Shown: piece by piece, positions 1 through 10,943 of the stretch
Layout of the letters: each line of letters starts with the position of its first letter
Numbering within the stretch: the first letter of the stretch is position 1
Assembly: GCA_017301995.1 (NCBI GenBank)
Contig: JAFLEH010000002.1
Coordinates: 284,839 to 348,838, forward strand
DNA: 64,000 nucleotides
Origin: Verrucomicrobiota bacterium
GTDB lineage: Bacteria > Verrucomicrobiota > Verrucomicrobiia > Verrucomicrobiales > Akkermansiaceae
Direction: 5' to 3'
Notes under the pieces: model-generated
Seen by the model: only the letters and a program-made list of their open reading frames with translations
Database searches by the model: none
What the model was told of the DNA's origin: nothing
Program-made: the position numbers and the translations under genes

Positions 1-702
1 CCAGCGGGCGTCCGCCGCACCCCAGATCACGCAGTTCGGTTGGATTTTCCGGATCATTTCCACCACCTCGCCGAACCGGTAGTAATCGGCGGGAATCTTG
101 CGGGTTTCCTTCGCGCCGCCGTAGTAGCCGTCGCCGCCGTTCGCGCCGTCGAACCAGATCTCGAACACCGGGCCGTAGTTGGTTAGGACCTCGCGGATTT
201 GTTCGTGAAACGCCTTCACATATCCTTCGCGGGCATATTCGGAATGATTGCGGTCCCACGGGGAAACATAGATGCCAAGCTTGAGGCCCTCGGTCTTGCA
301 GGCGTCGGCGAATTCCCTAACCACATCGCCCCTGCCGCCTTTCCACGGGCTTTTGGTGATGTTGTGGGCGGTGGTTTTGGTCGGCCAGAGGCAGAACCCG
401 TCGTGGTGTTTCGCGGTCAGCACCATGCCGGTCATGCCCGCGGCCTTGAAGTGCCGGACGATTGCCCGGGCGTCGAAGTCCGTTGGGTTGAACAATTTCG
501 GATCCTCGTCACCGTAGCCCCATTCGCGATCGGTCCAGGTGTTGAGGCCGAAGTGGACGAAGCCGTAGTACTCGAGCCGCTGCCAGGCGAGTTGCCTCGG
601 ATGCGGCGTGGCGCCGTAAGCCGGCGGCGGTTCGGCGGCGGAGAGAAACGGCAGAACGGATGCGGCTGCGGCACCTAGCAAGACGGGGAGACGGACGATC
701 AC
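1..702 (-). CDS. GH29 alpha-L-fucosidase, secreted (3' part outside window)
   Basis: This is the first 234 codons of a retaining exo-alpha-L-fucosidase that removes terminal fucose from glycans outside the cytoplasm. The GTG at 702 is the only start after an in-frame TAG upstream. It gives a hydrophobic signal peptide rich in Leu and Ala that ends near FLSAAEP. The mature part shows GH29 hallmarks: WQRLEYYGFVHFGLNTWTD near the N terminus, LTAKHHDGFCLW, GIYVSPWDRN, and EIWFDGANG. The Asp of WFDG corresponds to the family's catalytic nucleophile. The acid/base region and the C-terminal beta-domain lie beyond base 1. It is divergent from the peptidase at 786, with a palindrome between the two. 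Family assignment is secure; substrate linkage is not known. Confidence 0.93.
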   Translation of the reverse strand, partial: MIVRLPVLLGAAAASVLPFLSAAEPPPAYGATPHPRQLAWQRLEYYGFVHFGLNTWTDREWGYGDEDPKLFNPTDFDARAIVRHFKAAGMTGMVLTAKHHDGFCLWPTKTTAHNITKSPWKGGRGDVVREFADACKTEGLKLGIYVSPWDRNHSEYAREGYVKAFHEQIREVLTNYGPVFEIWFDGANGGDGYYGGAKETRKIPADYYRFGEVVEMIRKIQPNCVIWGAADARW

Positions 703-735
703 GCCGCGTTCTACGCGGTTCGGAGGTCCGGGCTA

Positions 736-751
736 TCACACCCGGGTGTGA
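736..751. promoter_or_regulatory. 16-bp perfect palindrome, candidate operator
   Basis: TCACACCCGGGTGTGA is a perfect dyad in the 83-bp gap between the divergent GH29 and DPP-IV genes. It sits inside longer, imperfect inverted arms (CGGAGG at 721 and CCTCCG at 762-767). The position and symmetry suggest a dimeric repressor site serving one or both genes, but no known regulator motif was recognised and no regulator gene is adjacent. Confidence 0.45.
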
Positions 752-785
752 AATATCCGACCCTCCGATGCCGTAACGGCGCGCG

Positions 786-3278
<2,493 letters not shown>

Positions 3279-3392
3279 ATCAGGGCGCGCGGCCGCATTC
3301 TCATGCGCTTTCGTTTCGACCGAGCCTCCGGATTCGGCGTGCCGCCCGGGATGGGGCTTGCGGAAGGGATTGGGATGGGATAAACGCCGCGC

Positions 3393-4715
3393 GTGAATGT
3401 TTGTGAACGCGCAACAACGGAGTTTTCCAATTATCTAACCGAAGAATGGCGGGCTTCGCTGGGCTGCACCGAGCCTGCGGCGATCGCCCATGCGGCGGCA
3501 CTGGCGGCCTCGCATTGCTCCGGAAGAATCCGGATGGTTCGTCTGGTGTGCGACGCGCGCAATTACAAGAACTGCTACTCGGTGGGGATTCCCAATTCGC
3601 GAGGCAAGACCGGCATCCTCTGGACATTGGCGATCGGCGCGCACTTGCCGGATGCGACCCGCGGTTTGCGGTGTTTCGAGGGGATTGATTCCGCGGTGCT
3701 TCGCGATGCGGCGGACTTGTTGGATCGCCAGGGAGTGCAGGTGGAAGTGGACGCCGCGAGTCCGGGCCTGCTGATCGACGTGATGGTTGTTAGGGAAAGC
3801 GGGGCCGCGCGCGTGGTGGTCGCACGCGAACACACGCGGGTGGTGCGGATCGAGGTGGACGGGCGGCTGATCAAAGGCGGGGATGATCCGGAGAACCAGT
3901 CAGCGCCATCGGTGCGCGAGACGCTTGCCAGATCCGGCCTGGCGGACGTGGTGGCCATGGCCCGCGGCATCAATAGGGCGGATCGCGCACGGTTGCGCGA
4001 GGGCGCGGACCTGAATCTCGCGATGGCCCGTCACGCGCTCGGCTTGCTGCCGGCGGGATTCATCACCGACGGGGAAACAAGCGGTCAGTCGCGCCTCAGT
4101 TTGCTAGTGGCGGCGGGGGTGTTCGGCCGAATGTCCGGGGAGCCTCTCACCGTGATGTCGCTGGCGGGTTCCGGCAACAAGGGAATCACCGTTTCAGTGC
4201 CGCTGACTCTCCATGGCCGTGAAACCGGGGTGCCTCAGGAGCGGATCGACGAAGCTCTGGCACTCGCATGTCTTCTAACATCGGCGACAACCTGGCATCT
4301 GGGCACATTGTCCGCGATTTGTGGCGCGGCGAATGCCGGAGGCATCGGCATCGCCGCCGGGTTGGTGCTGATGAAAGGTGGTACCTTGGAGCAGATCGGC
4401 ATGGCGCTGGGCACGATGGTGGGCAATCTGGCGGGAATGATTTGTGACGGAGCGAAAATCGGGTGCGCGATGAAAACCATGACCGGCGTGGACGCCGCGT
4501 TCCGCGCGGCGAGTTTGGCGATGTTAGGGCTGGGCGTCCCCGCGACGGACGGCATTGTCGGGGAGGATGGCAACGCTTCCTTGCTCAACCTCGGCCGCCT
4601 CGCGCAACGCGGGATGGCGGACACCGATGCCGAAATTCTGGCGATCATGCAGGGCAAGCTCAAACGGCGGCCGCCGTCACTTGCCGATGCAGAAGCGGCT
4701 GAAAATCACGCCTAG
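3393..4715 (+). CDS. cyuA: L-cysteine desulfidase / UPF0597 family (CyuA/YhaM-like)
   Basis: This 440-residue cytoplasmic protein matches the UPF0597 family. Characterised members degrade L-cysteine to pyruvate, ammonia and sulfide using an oxygen-sensitive Fe-S cluster. Family landmarks are GCTEPAAIAHA (Cys25), ICGAANAGGIG (Cys310), and MICDGAKIGCAMK (Cys351 and Cys358), the likely cluster ligands. Length matches E. coli YhaM. The start is GTG 3393; there is no strong ribosome-binding site, only a purine-rich stretch upstream. The last 39 bases overlap the end of the convergent mnmE gene. No cysteine-uptake partner (CyuP) is adjacent, so its role in catabolism or detoxification is inferred from the family only. 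Confidence 0.88.
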   Translation: MNVCERATTEFSNYLTEEWRASLGCTEPAAIAHAAALAASHCSGRIRMVRLVCDARNYKNCYSVGIPNSRGKTGILWTLAIGAHLPDATRGLRCFEGIDSAVLRDAADLLDRQGVQVEVDAASPGLLIDVMVVRESGAARVVVAREHTRVVRIEVDGRLIKGGDDPENQSAPSVRETLARSGLADVVAMARGINRADRARLREGADLNLAMARHALGLLPAGFITDGETSGQSRLSLLVAAGVFGRMSGEPLTVMSLAGSGNKGITVSVPLTLHGRETGVPQERIDEALALACLLTSATTWHLGTLSAICGAANAGGIGIAAGLVLMKGGTLEQIGMALGTMVGNLAGMICDGAKIGCAMKTMTGVDAAFRAASLAMLGLGVPATDGIVGEDGNASLLNLGRLAQRGMADTDAEILAIMQGKLKRRPPSLADAEAAENHA

Positions 4716-6038
4716 CAGATCTTCGGTATCGACCTTCCCGGGGATTTCGCCAAGCGCGTCGAGCGCTTCCCGCAGGTCGATCGCGGCAAGTTCCGGGGCA
4801 CCGGCGGATTCGGATAGAATCCGGATGGCCGCTGCGATGGCGTGGCGCGCGGTCTTGAGGCTGGCCTGGTGCCGTGCGTTGATGGCGACCGATTGCTCGC
4901 CCCAGTCGGCCTCGCCGAATCCGAGGGTCTCGCGGATGCGGGTGGCGAGTGAGTCGAATCCCTCGCCGCTGGCGCACGAGATTCTAACCGCATCGGCGTT
5001 CGCCCAGCCGGGATGTTCGGGAAGATCGCATTTGTTGAGGACGCGAAGCCGGTGGCCGCAGGATTCCGGAAGCGGGGAACCGGGCGGTGGCGGTTGGCTG
5101 GCATCGGCGGTCTCCAACAAAAGATCGGCGGTTTCGAGCTGCCGGACGGTGCGGGTGATGCCCGCGGCCTCGATGGCGTCCGCGCCCTCGCGGAGACCGG
5201 CGGTATCGACCAGCCGGAGCGGCAATCCTCCCAGATTCACGGTTTCCTCGATGGTGTCGCGTGTGGTTCCGGGGATGTCGCTGACGATGGCCCGCTCGAA
5301 ACCCAACAGTCTATTGAGCAGGCTGGATTTTCCCACATTGGGCGGACCGAAGATCACGGTGCGGACTCCCTCGCGCAGGACGCGGCCCTGATCGGCGGTG
5401 GCCAGCAACGAATCGATTTCGGATAGGGATTCGCGGAGCCTGTCCAACAACGCCGACCCGGCCGCGGGAGATATGTCTTCTTCGGAAAAATCGATCCATG
5501 CCTCGAGGTGGGCGAGGGTTTCCAGCAACGCGTCGCGCGCGGCGGCGGTGCGGAGGCCCAGGGCTCCCTCGATTTGCCCGCGGGCGGCGCGCAGGGCGAG
5601 GCGGGTTTGGGCGGAGATGAGATCCATCACGCCCTCGGCTTGGGTGAGGTCGAGCTTTCCGTTGAGAAACGCCCGTTGGGTGAACTCGCCCGGACCGGCG
5701 GGGTCGGCACCGCATTCCAGCAAGCGGTCGAGCACCGCACGGGTGACCAACAATCCGCCATGACCGGTGAATTCCGCGCAGTTTTCCCCGGTGAAACTGT
5801 TCGGCGCGGGAAACAGGGTGAACAAACCGTCATCCAAAACCGATCCCGTCCCGTCGAGAATCCGGCAGCGGAGCGCGGTGCGGGGAGGTGAATCGGGGGT
5901 GAGTTTTCCGCCCGTGGCGCGCGAGGCAACCTCCATCGCCAGCGGTCCTGAAATCCGGATCAGGCAGACGGCTCCGGTGCCTGGCGGACTGGCAATGGCG
6001 GCGATGGTGCCGGCTGTGGATTCCGGATGAACGGCCAT
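4677..6038 (-). CDS. mnmE: tRNA uridine-5-carboxymethylaminomethyl GTPase MnmE (TrmE)
   Basis: With MnmG, MnmE modifies the wobble uridine (position 34) of tRNAs. The 453-residue product has the N-terminal formyl-tetrahydrofolate-binding domain (TIAAIASPPGTGAVCLIRISG region), a helical domain, and an inserted Ras-like G domain: GPPNVGKS with Lys237, DIPGTTRDT, DTAGLRE, NKCDLPE. It ends in the diagnostic CIGK with Cys450. The ATG at 6038 was chosen because the protein then begins exactly at the conserved N terminus. A longer reading frame would run into the upstream gene. It starts 7 bases after the stop of the zinc-ribbon gene, so the two are probably cotranscribed. Its 3' end overlaps cyuA. 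mnmG is not in the window. Confidence 0.97.
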   Translation of the reverse strand: MAVHPESTAGTIAAIASPPGTGAVCLIRISGPLAMEVASRATGGKLTPDSPPRTALRCRILDGTGSVLDDGLFTLFPAPNSFTGENCAEFTGHGGLLVTRAVLDRLLECGADPAGPGEFTQRAFLNGKLDLTQAEGVMDLISAQTRLALRAARGQIEGALGLRTAAARDALLETLAHLEAWIDFSEEDISPAAGSALLDRLRESLSEIDSLLATADQGRVLREGVRTVIFGPPNVGKSSLLNRLLGFERAIVSDIPGTTRDTIEETVNLGGLPLRLVDTAGLREGADAIEAAGITRTVRQLETADLLLETADASQPPPPGSPLPESCGHRLRVLNKCDLPEHPGWANADAVRISCASGEGFDSLATRIRETLGFGEADWGEQSVAINARHQASLKTARHAIAAAIRILSESAGAPELAAIDLREALDALGEIPGKVDTEDLLGVIFSRFCIGK

Positions 6039-6045
6039 GCCGGTG

Positions 6046-7452
6046 TTAGGGCTTGCCGTTGGCGGAGGGTGCGGGCGTGGGAGCCGGAGCGGGCGCCTCC
6101 TTTGGTGGCTGCGGCGCGGGATTCGTGTTAGGGTCGGCCCCGATGATGACATTCTCGGGTTTTCCCCCGATGCCGAGAAACTCCCAGCAGATCAGGCGGT
6201 TGAGAACCACTTTTGGCTCCCCATCGGCAATGACCCACTTCAGTTCCACGGTTGCGGTGCGGGTGATTTGCCTGGGCATGGTTTTGGCCCGTATCCAGTT
6301 GATGACCGAAAGCTTGCGGCCCAGGTCGGAATCCACGGGAACCTTGATCCGGACTCCACCGGTAGGCCCGGTGGGAGGCACAATGTGATAGGTGCGGTTC
6401 TCGAGATCCTCTTTTCCGCTTCCATCGACGTCCTCCCACATCACCACGCGGAAGGTCTCGACACGGTCGGGTTCCGGCGCCTGGAGGAACGTCTCGAACG
6501 TCTTGTACTTGGTTTGATAGAAGGTGTCCCAGTCGATCTTGAGCCCGGCCGGGGTTCTGACGAAGAACGCCATCGCGCTCAAGGATTCCGAAGTGAAATT
6601 CTCAGCGTTGGCCATCAACGCGAGGAGCGGTTCGGCGTCATCCAGGCCCCACTCGACCTCGATTGGCGCGACTGGCCGGAAGAAGTCCTTGATCGCGAAA
6701 TGCGCGGGCCGGTAGTAGCTCAGCAGATAGATGCCGCGCGCCCGATCCTCTTCGGTGGAACCGAAGGTCGAAAAACCTTCAACCGGGGTTCCTTCGGGTA
6801 GGTTGGTGGTTTCCGGGGACGGGTCGTCCTTGTCACTCTTTTCGTAGCCGATGTCGTTGATGACGCTGCCGCCGTAGCGGTCGTTCATCCGCTCTTCAAT
6901 GCCGGGGCTTTGGATGACGTAGGGCAATTTTTCCGCGACGGTTTTGCCCTTCAGGAACTTGTCGAGCACATCGTAGGCTTCGGTTTGCCAGTTTGGCTGC
7001 CTGCGCGGAGTGGTTTGGGTGGTGCCGGTCCGGGTGGACGTGATGGTCGCCAGATTGTTGGATTGCTGGTCTCGCAGCCGGATCACCGCCCATGCGATGC
7101 CGCCGCAGATGGCGAGCAGCAACAGCACGAGTAGAATCGGGGCGAGGAGCGATTTGCGCTCGGGCTCCAGCTTTTGGGTCGGGGCCTCGGTTGCCGGAGG
7201 GGATTTGTCGGGGGGAGCCGCCTTTGGGGCAGGATTTGGGGCAGCCGGGGCGGTAGCCGGGGCTGGGGCAGTGACGGACGGTTGGGGGATTTGTGCCGGG
7301 GATTGTAGTTCCGGCACCGGCGAGGTGATGCTATTTCCACAGTGCGGGCACGGTGCCGTGGTGGGTGGCAGGTTGAAAGGGATCGCGATGGTCCCGTTGC
7401 AGTGGATGCAACGGAACTCGCGCTTTTGGGGAAAGGTCTGCGGTTGGGACAT
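6046..7452 (-). CDS. Zinc-ribbon, proline-rich single-pass membrane protein, function unknown
   Basis: This 468-residue protein (from ATG 7452) begins with a zinc-ribbon: Cys15/Cys18 and Cys35/Cys38, in the pattern CxxC-x16-CxxC. A Pro/Ala-rich linker follows (about residues 45-98), then one transmembrane helix (about 102-126), then a roughly 300-residue domain I do not recognise, and a Pro/Ala-rich tail. The arrangement puts the zinc ribbon in the cytoplasm and the large domain in the periplasm. The ATG at 7452 is preferred over an upstream ATG because it begins a protein with the zinc ribbon near its N terminus and leaves room for a promoter facing the divergent GH16 gene. It is immediately upstream of mnmE, apparently in one transcript. 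No enzymatic motif is visible. Confidence 0.75.
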   Translation of the reverse strand: MSQPQTFPQKREFRCIHCNGTIAIPFNLPPTTAPCPHCGNSITSPVPELQSPAQIPQPSVTAPAPATAPAAPNPAPKAAPPDKSPPATEAPTQKLEPERKSLLAPILLVLLLLAICGGIAWAVIRLRDQQSNNLATITSTRTGTTQTTPRRQPNWQTEAYDVLDKFLKGKTVAEKLPYVIQSPGIEERMNDRYGGSVINDIGYEKSDKDDPSPETTNLPEGTPVEGFSTFGSTEEDRARGIYLLSYYRPAHFAIKDFFRPVAPIEVEWGLDDAEPLLALMANAENFTSESLSAMAFFVRTPAGLKIDWDTFYQTKYKTFETFLQAPEPDRVETFRVVMWEDVDGSGKEDLENRTYHIVPPTGPTGGVRIKVPVDSDLGRKLSVINWIRAKTMPRQITRTATVELKWVIADGEPKVVLNRLICWEFLGIGGKPENVIIGADPNTNPAPQPPKEAPAPAPTPAPSANGKP

Positions 7453-7574
7453 GGTCAGGGAACCGGGTGCCCGCAGGTTCAGCCCGTCGGATGGCATTGT
7501 CAATCCGGAAGTTTGGGCAGATAACGGACGATTTTCCGTTGAAAGAGCCCGGGTGGAACCGTCGTTGTCACCGC

Positions 7575-8372
7575 ATGAGATATTTGATCGCGGCATGGTT
7601 GCAGGTGGTGGTTTTGTCGGGCGCGGGAGCGGTCCAGGAGGATCTCACCGGCTGGAAACTGATGTGGAGCGACGAGTTTGAAGGTCGTTCGATCGATTTG
7701 AAAAAGTGGTCCCCTTGTGAGCGCGGCAAGTCCGACTGGAACGACACGATGACCTCCGATCCGAAGTGCTATGCGCTGCGGAACGGGGTGTTGGAACTGC
7801 GGGGATTCGTCAACCGTGACCGCGGGAAGGATCCGTCCGAATACCTGACCGGTGGCCTGACGTCGGAGGGGAAGTTCGATTTCACTTATGGGAAAGTGGT
7901 GATCCGCGCGAAATTCAAGAGCGCGAGGGGAGCGTGGCCGGCACTGTGGATGCTTGGTGCCAAGGGGGGCTGGCCCCACAACGGCGAGATCGATCTGATG
8001 GAACACCTCAATTTCGACGACAAGGTCTATCAAACGGTGCATTCGAACTGGGCCAACAACGTCGATAAGGCGAAGACCATTCCCAAAGGCACCACCGCCC
8101 CGATCAAACGGGACGATTTCAACGAATATGGCGTGGAGTGGGATGAGGAGAAGCTGGTGTTCACAGTCAACGGCGGACGGACACTCACCTATCCGAGGGT
8201 TCCGGAAAAGGGTGCGGAACAGTGGCCGTTCAACCAGCCGTTCTATTTCATCCTATCAATGCAAATCGGCGGAAACTGGGTCGGCAAACCGGACCCGAAG
8301 GATTATCCGGCGTCGATGACGGTGGATTGGGTGCGGGTGTATCAGCGCGAACCCGCGGCCAAGGGGAAATGA
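7575..8372 (+). CDS. Secreted GH16 endo-beta-glucanase / laminarinase-like
   Basis: This 265-residue secreted enzyme should cleave beta-1,3- or mixed-linkage glucans or related galactans. The signal peptide occupies roughly residues 1-19 (MRYLIAAWLQVVVLSGAGA). The GH16 catalytic signature is present as NGEIDLMEH: Glu138 nucleophile, Asp140 and Glu143 acid/base. WSDEFEG near the N terminus and WPALWMLG before the active site are also typical of the family. Length is that of a bare catalytic domain, with no carbohydrate-binding module. ATG 7575 was chosen because it starts the signal peptide; the open frame extends further upstream without coding character. The next gene follows 75 bp downstream on the same strand. 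Confidence 0.93.
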   Translation: MRYLIAAWLQVVVLSGAGAVQEDLTGWKLMWSDEFEGRSIDLKKWSPCERGKSDWNDTMTSDPKCYALRNGVLELRGFVNRDRGKDPSEYLTGGLTSEGKFDFTYGKVVIRAKFKSARGAWPALWMLGAKGGWPHNGEIDLMEHLNFDDKVYQTVHSNWANNVDKAKTIPKGTTAPIKRDDFNEYGVEWDEEKLVFTVNGGRTLTYPRVPEKGAEQWPFNQPFYFILSMQIGGNWVGKPDPKDYPASMTVDWVRVYQREPAAKGK

Positions 8373-8447
8373 TGGCTCGCCCGGTCGCATTCCGCAAAAT
8401 GACAGATTGGCGGGGGTGGCTGCGTATGGGAAAGCTCCCGCCCATAT

Positions 8448-10862
8448 ATGATGTATCTCCGCACTTTCATTCCCGCGTTTTTCCTCGCCGCTTCCGCCAT
8501 GGCCGGTCCGGCCGAGATTTCCGGCATCTATCCCCACCTCGCGTTTTTCAACGACGAGGGCGAGTGCGGCACCGGCGCCGTGGTTCCCTGGGCGGACCGG
8601 CTGTGGGTGGTCACTTATGCCCCCCATAGCCCGAAAGGCTCCTCCGACAAGTTATATGAAATCACCCCGGCGCTCGACCGGATAGTCAGACCGGAGAGCA
8701 TCGGCGGCACGCCCGCCAACCGGATGATCCACCCTGAAAGCGGACGGCTGTTCATCGGGCCGTATGTGATCGGGGAGGATAGGTCTGTTAGAGCGATTCC
8801 TCCGTCGGTGATGTATGGGCGGCTGACCGGTGCCGCCCGTCATCTAACCGATCCGGAAAACCGTCTCTACCTCGCGACGATGGAGGAGGCCCTGTATGAG
8901 GTGGACGCGCGGACGCTGGAGGTCAGAGAGCTGTGGCGGGACGAGCAATTGAAAGGCGGCCGCCATGCCGGACTGCCCGGCTATCATGGAAAAGGGCTTT
9001 ATTCCGGCCAGGGCCGGATCATTTATGCGAACAACGGCGAGCGCGGCAAGGCTGCTGAAACGCGGTTCGACACGCCCAGCGGCGTGCTCGCCGAGTGGGA
9101 TGGCAAGGCGGACGCATGGACTGTGGTGCGGCGCAACCAGTTCACTGAGGTCACCGGTCCCGGGGGCATCACCGGTAATCCGAATCCCGCCACGGACCCG
9201 GTGTGGACGGTCGGATGGGACCAGCGGTCGTTGTTGCTAGGTGTACGGACTCCGGAAGCGGAGTGGACGTTCTATCGGCTGCCCAAAGGCTCCCATTCCT
9301 ACGATGGCGCGCACGGATGGAACACCGAATGGCCGCGGATCCGCGAGATCGGCGAGGATGATTTCCTGATGACGATGCACGGCACGTTCTGGAGATTCCC
9401 GCGAGGCTTCAAACCCGGATCCGCCTCCGGCATCCGGCCGCGCTCGAACTATCTGAAAGTGATTGGCGATTTCTGCCGGTGGCAGGACCGGATCGTCTTT
9501 GGCTGCGACGATACCGCGAGGAATGAGTTCCTGAACAAACGCAAGGCCAAAGGGGAGATCGCCGGACCGCAGTCCCAGTCGAATCTTTGGTTTGTGGAGC
9601 CCGCGAAGCTCGACGCGCTCGGACCCGTGATCGGGCGCGGCGCGGTTTGGCTCAACGACGCGGTCCGCGGGGGGATTCCCTCGGACGCGTATCTGTTAGC
9701 CGGATACAAGCGCCGTGGCGTGCATTTGGTCCATGACAACGCCGGGCCGGTGGAGTTCACGCTGGAGGCCGACGACCGCGGCGACGGCAAATGGCGGACG
9801 ATCGCGAAAGTCAGCGTCGCTCCCGGAGCCGGGGTGTTTCACGAGTTCGGCGAAACGGAGCGGGGTGAGTGGGTGCGGGTGACGGCGTCGGGCGATTGCG
9901 GGAAGGCGAGCGCGGTGTTTATCTATCGGAACGACGATCCGCGTGGCGCCGGACCGGCTGCGATTTTTGATGGACTCGCGCGTCCGGGAGACCCGCGGGT
10001 GAGCGGCGGAACGGTTCGGGCGCGGGCTGAAAACAAGCGGACGCTCGCGTTTGCCGCGGTGGATGGTACCGGAACGGATCTCGGCTATTACGAACTCGAT
10101 GAAGCTCTCAAGCTGACCCGCGTGGACGATGCCACGGCCCATTCCTATGAAAAATCGCATGCGGCGATTCCGTGGGGTGCGCTCACCGTGGATGGGGCGT
10201 CGGTGGTTTTCACCGATGACGATGGCAAACGCTGGCGGCTGCCGAAAGGCGCTCCGGAATTCGACAAAGGCGGAACTTTCGGGTCCTATCGGCTAGCCCG
10301 CGAGGTGGCCACGGAGCGCGATTTTTTCAACGCCCACGGCACGGTTTACGAGTTGCCCGCCAACAACGCGGGAGGTTTCTCCAGAGTTAGGCCGGTGGCG
10401 ACCCACAATCGGATGATCCACGATTTCTGTTCGTATCGCGGCATGCTGGTGATGACCGGGATCGCGGCAGACGCGCCGCCGTCCAATCCGCATGTCATCC
10501 GCTCCGACGACGGCAAGGCCGCGCTCTGGGTTGGCGCGGCGGATGATGCCTGGCAGCTCGGGAAACCGCGCGGCACCGGCGGTCCATGGCTTGACACCCC
10601 GATCAAGGCCGGCAAGGCGTCCGATCCCTATCTGATGACCGGCTACGACCGCAAAACCCTCACACTGACCGCCGACCGAGACGTTGCCATCACCGCCCAG
10701 GTCGAACTGGCGGGCGATGGAGTGTGGGTGTCCCACCGCACCTTCCCGGTCAAGGCCGGTAAACCCTTCACATATGAATTTCCGGCTGCTTTTTCGGCCT
10801 ACTGGATCCGGTTCGTTTGTTCCCACGACTGCCGGGCCGGGGCGGTGTTGGAGTATCGCTGA
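8448..10862 (+). CDS. Secreted 804-residue protein with an internal duplicated module, function unknown
   Basis: I do not recognise the family. The signal peptide is clear (MMYLRTFIPAFFLAASAMA). The first half has repeated short beta-strand/loop patterns (RLFIGPYVIG, YLATMEEALYEVDARTLEV, WTVGWDQRSLLLGV) resembling a beta-propeller. Two related blocks are visible, residues about 339-491 and 657-804. Both start with xDFC, run through a SDAYLLAGYKRR or SDPYLMTGYDRK element, and end in WVRVTASGDCGKASAVFIYR or WIRFVCSHDCRAGAVLEYR. Conserved cysteines in each block may form disulfides. It lies 75 bp behind the GH16 gene and may be cotranscribed. Extracellular glycan binding or processing is only an inference from location. 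Confidence 0.72.
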   Translation: MMYLRTFIPAFFLAASAMAGPAEISGIYPHLAFFNDEGECGTGAVVPWADRLWVVTYAPHSPKGSSDKLYEITPALDRIVRPESIGGTPANRMIHPESGRLFIGPYVIGEDRSVRAIPPSVMYGRLTGAARHLTDPENRLYLATMEEALYEVDARTLEVRELWRDEQLKGGRHAGLPGYHGKGLYSGQGRIIYANNGERGKAAETRFDTPSGVLAEWDGKADAWTVVRRNQFTEVTGPGGITGNPNPATDPVWTVGWDQRSLLLGVRTPEAEWTFYRLPKGSHSYDGAHGWNTEWPRIREIGEDDFLMTMHGTFWRFPRGFKPGSASGIRPRSNYLKVIGDFCRWQDRIVFGCDDTARNEFLNKRKAKGEIAGPQSQSNLWFVEPAKLDALGPVIGRGAVWLNDAVRGGIPSDAYLLAGYKRRGVHLVHDNAGPVEFTLEADDRGDGKWRTIAKVSVAPGAGVFHEFGETERGEWVRVTASGDCGKASAVFIYRNDDPRGAGPAAIFDGLARPGDPRVSGGTVRARAENKRTLAFAAVDGTGTDLGYYELDEALKLTRVDDATAHSYEKSHAAIPWGALTVDGASVVFTDDDGKRWRLPKGAPEFDKGGTFGSYRLAREVATERDFFNAHGTVYELPANNAGGFSRVRPVATHNRMIHDFCSYRGMLVMTGIAADAPPSNPHVIRSDDGKAALWVGAADDAWQLGKPRGTGGPWLDTPIKAGKASDPYLMTGYDRKTLTLTADRDVAITAQVELAGDGVWVSHRTFPVKAGKPFTYEFPAAFSAYWIRFVCSHDCRAGAVLEYR

Positions 10863-10943
10863 GGGCGGAGCTTTCCAGCCGGAAATTTGCCGTGGACAGG
10901 GTCCGCGGAAGGTGTAGGATGTGGCTTTACCCCTCGAAGAACC

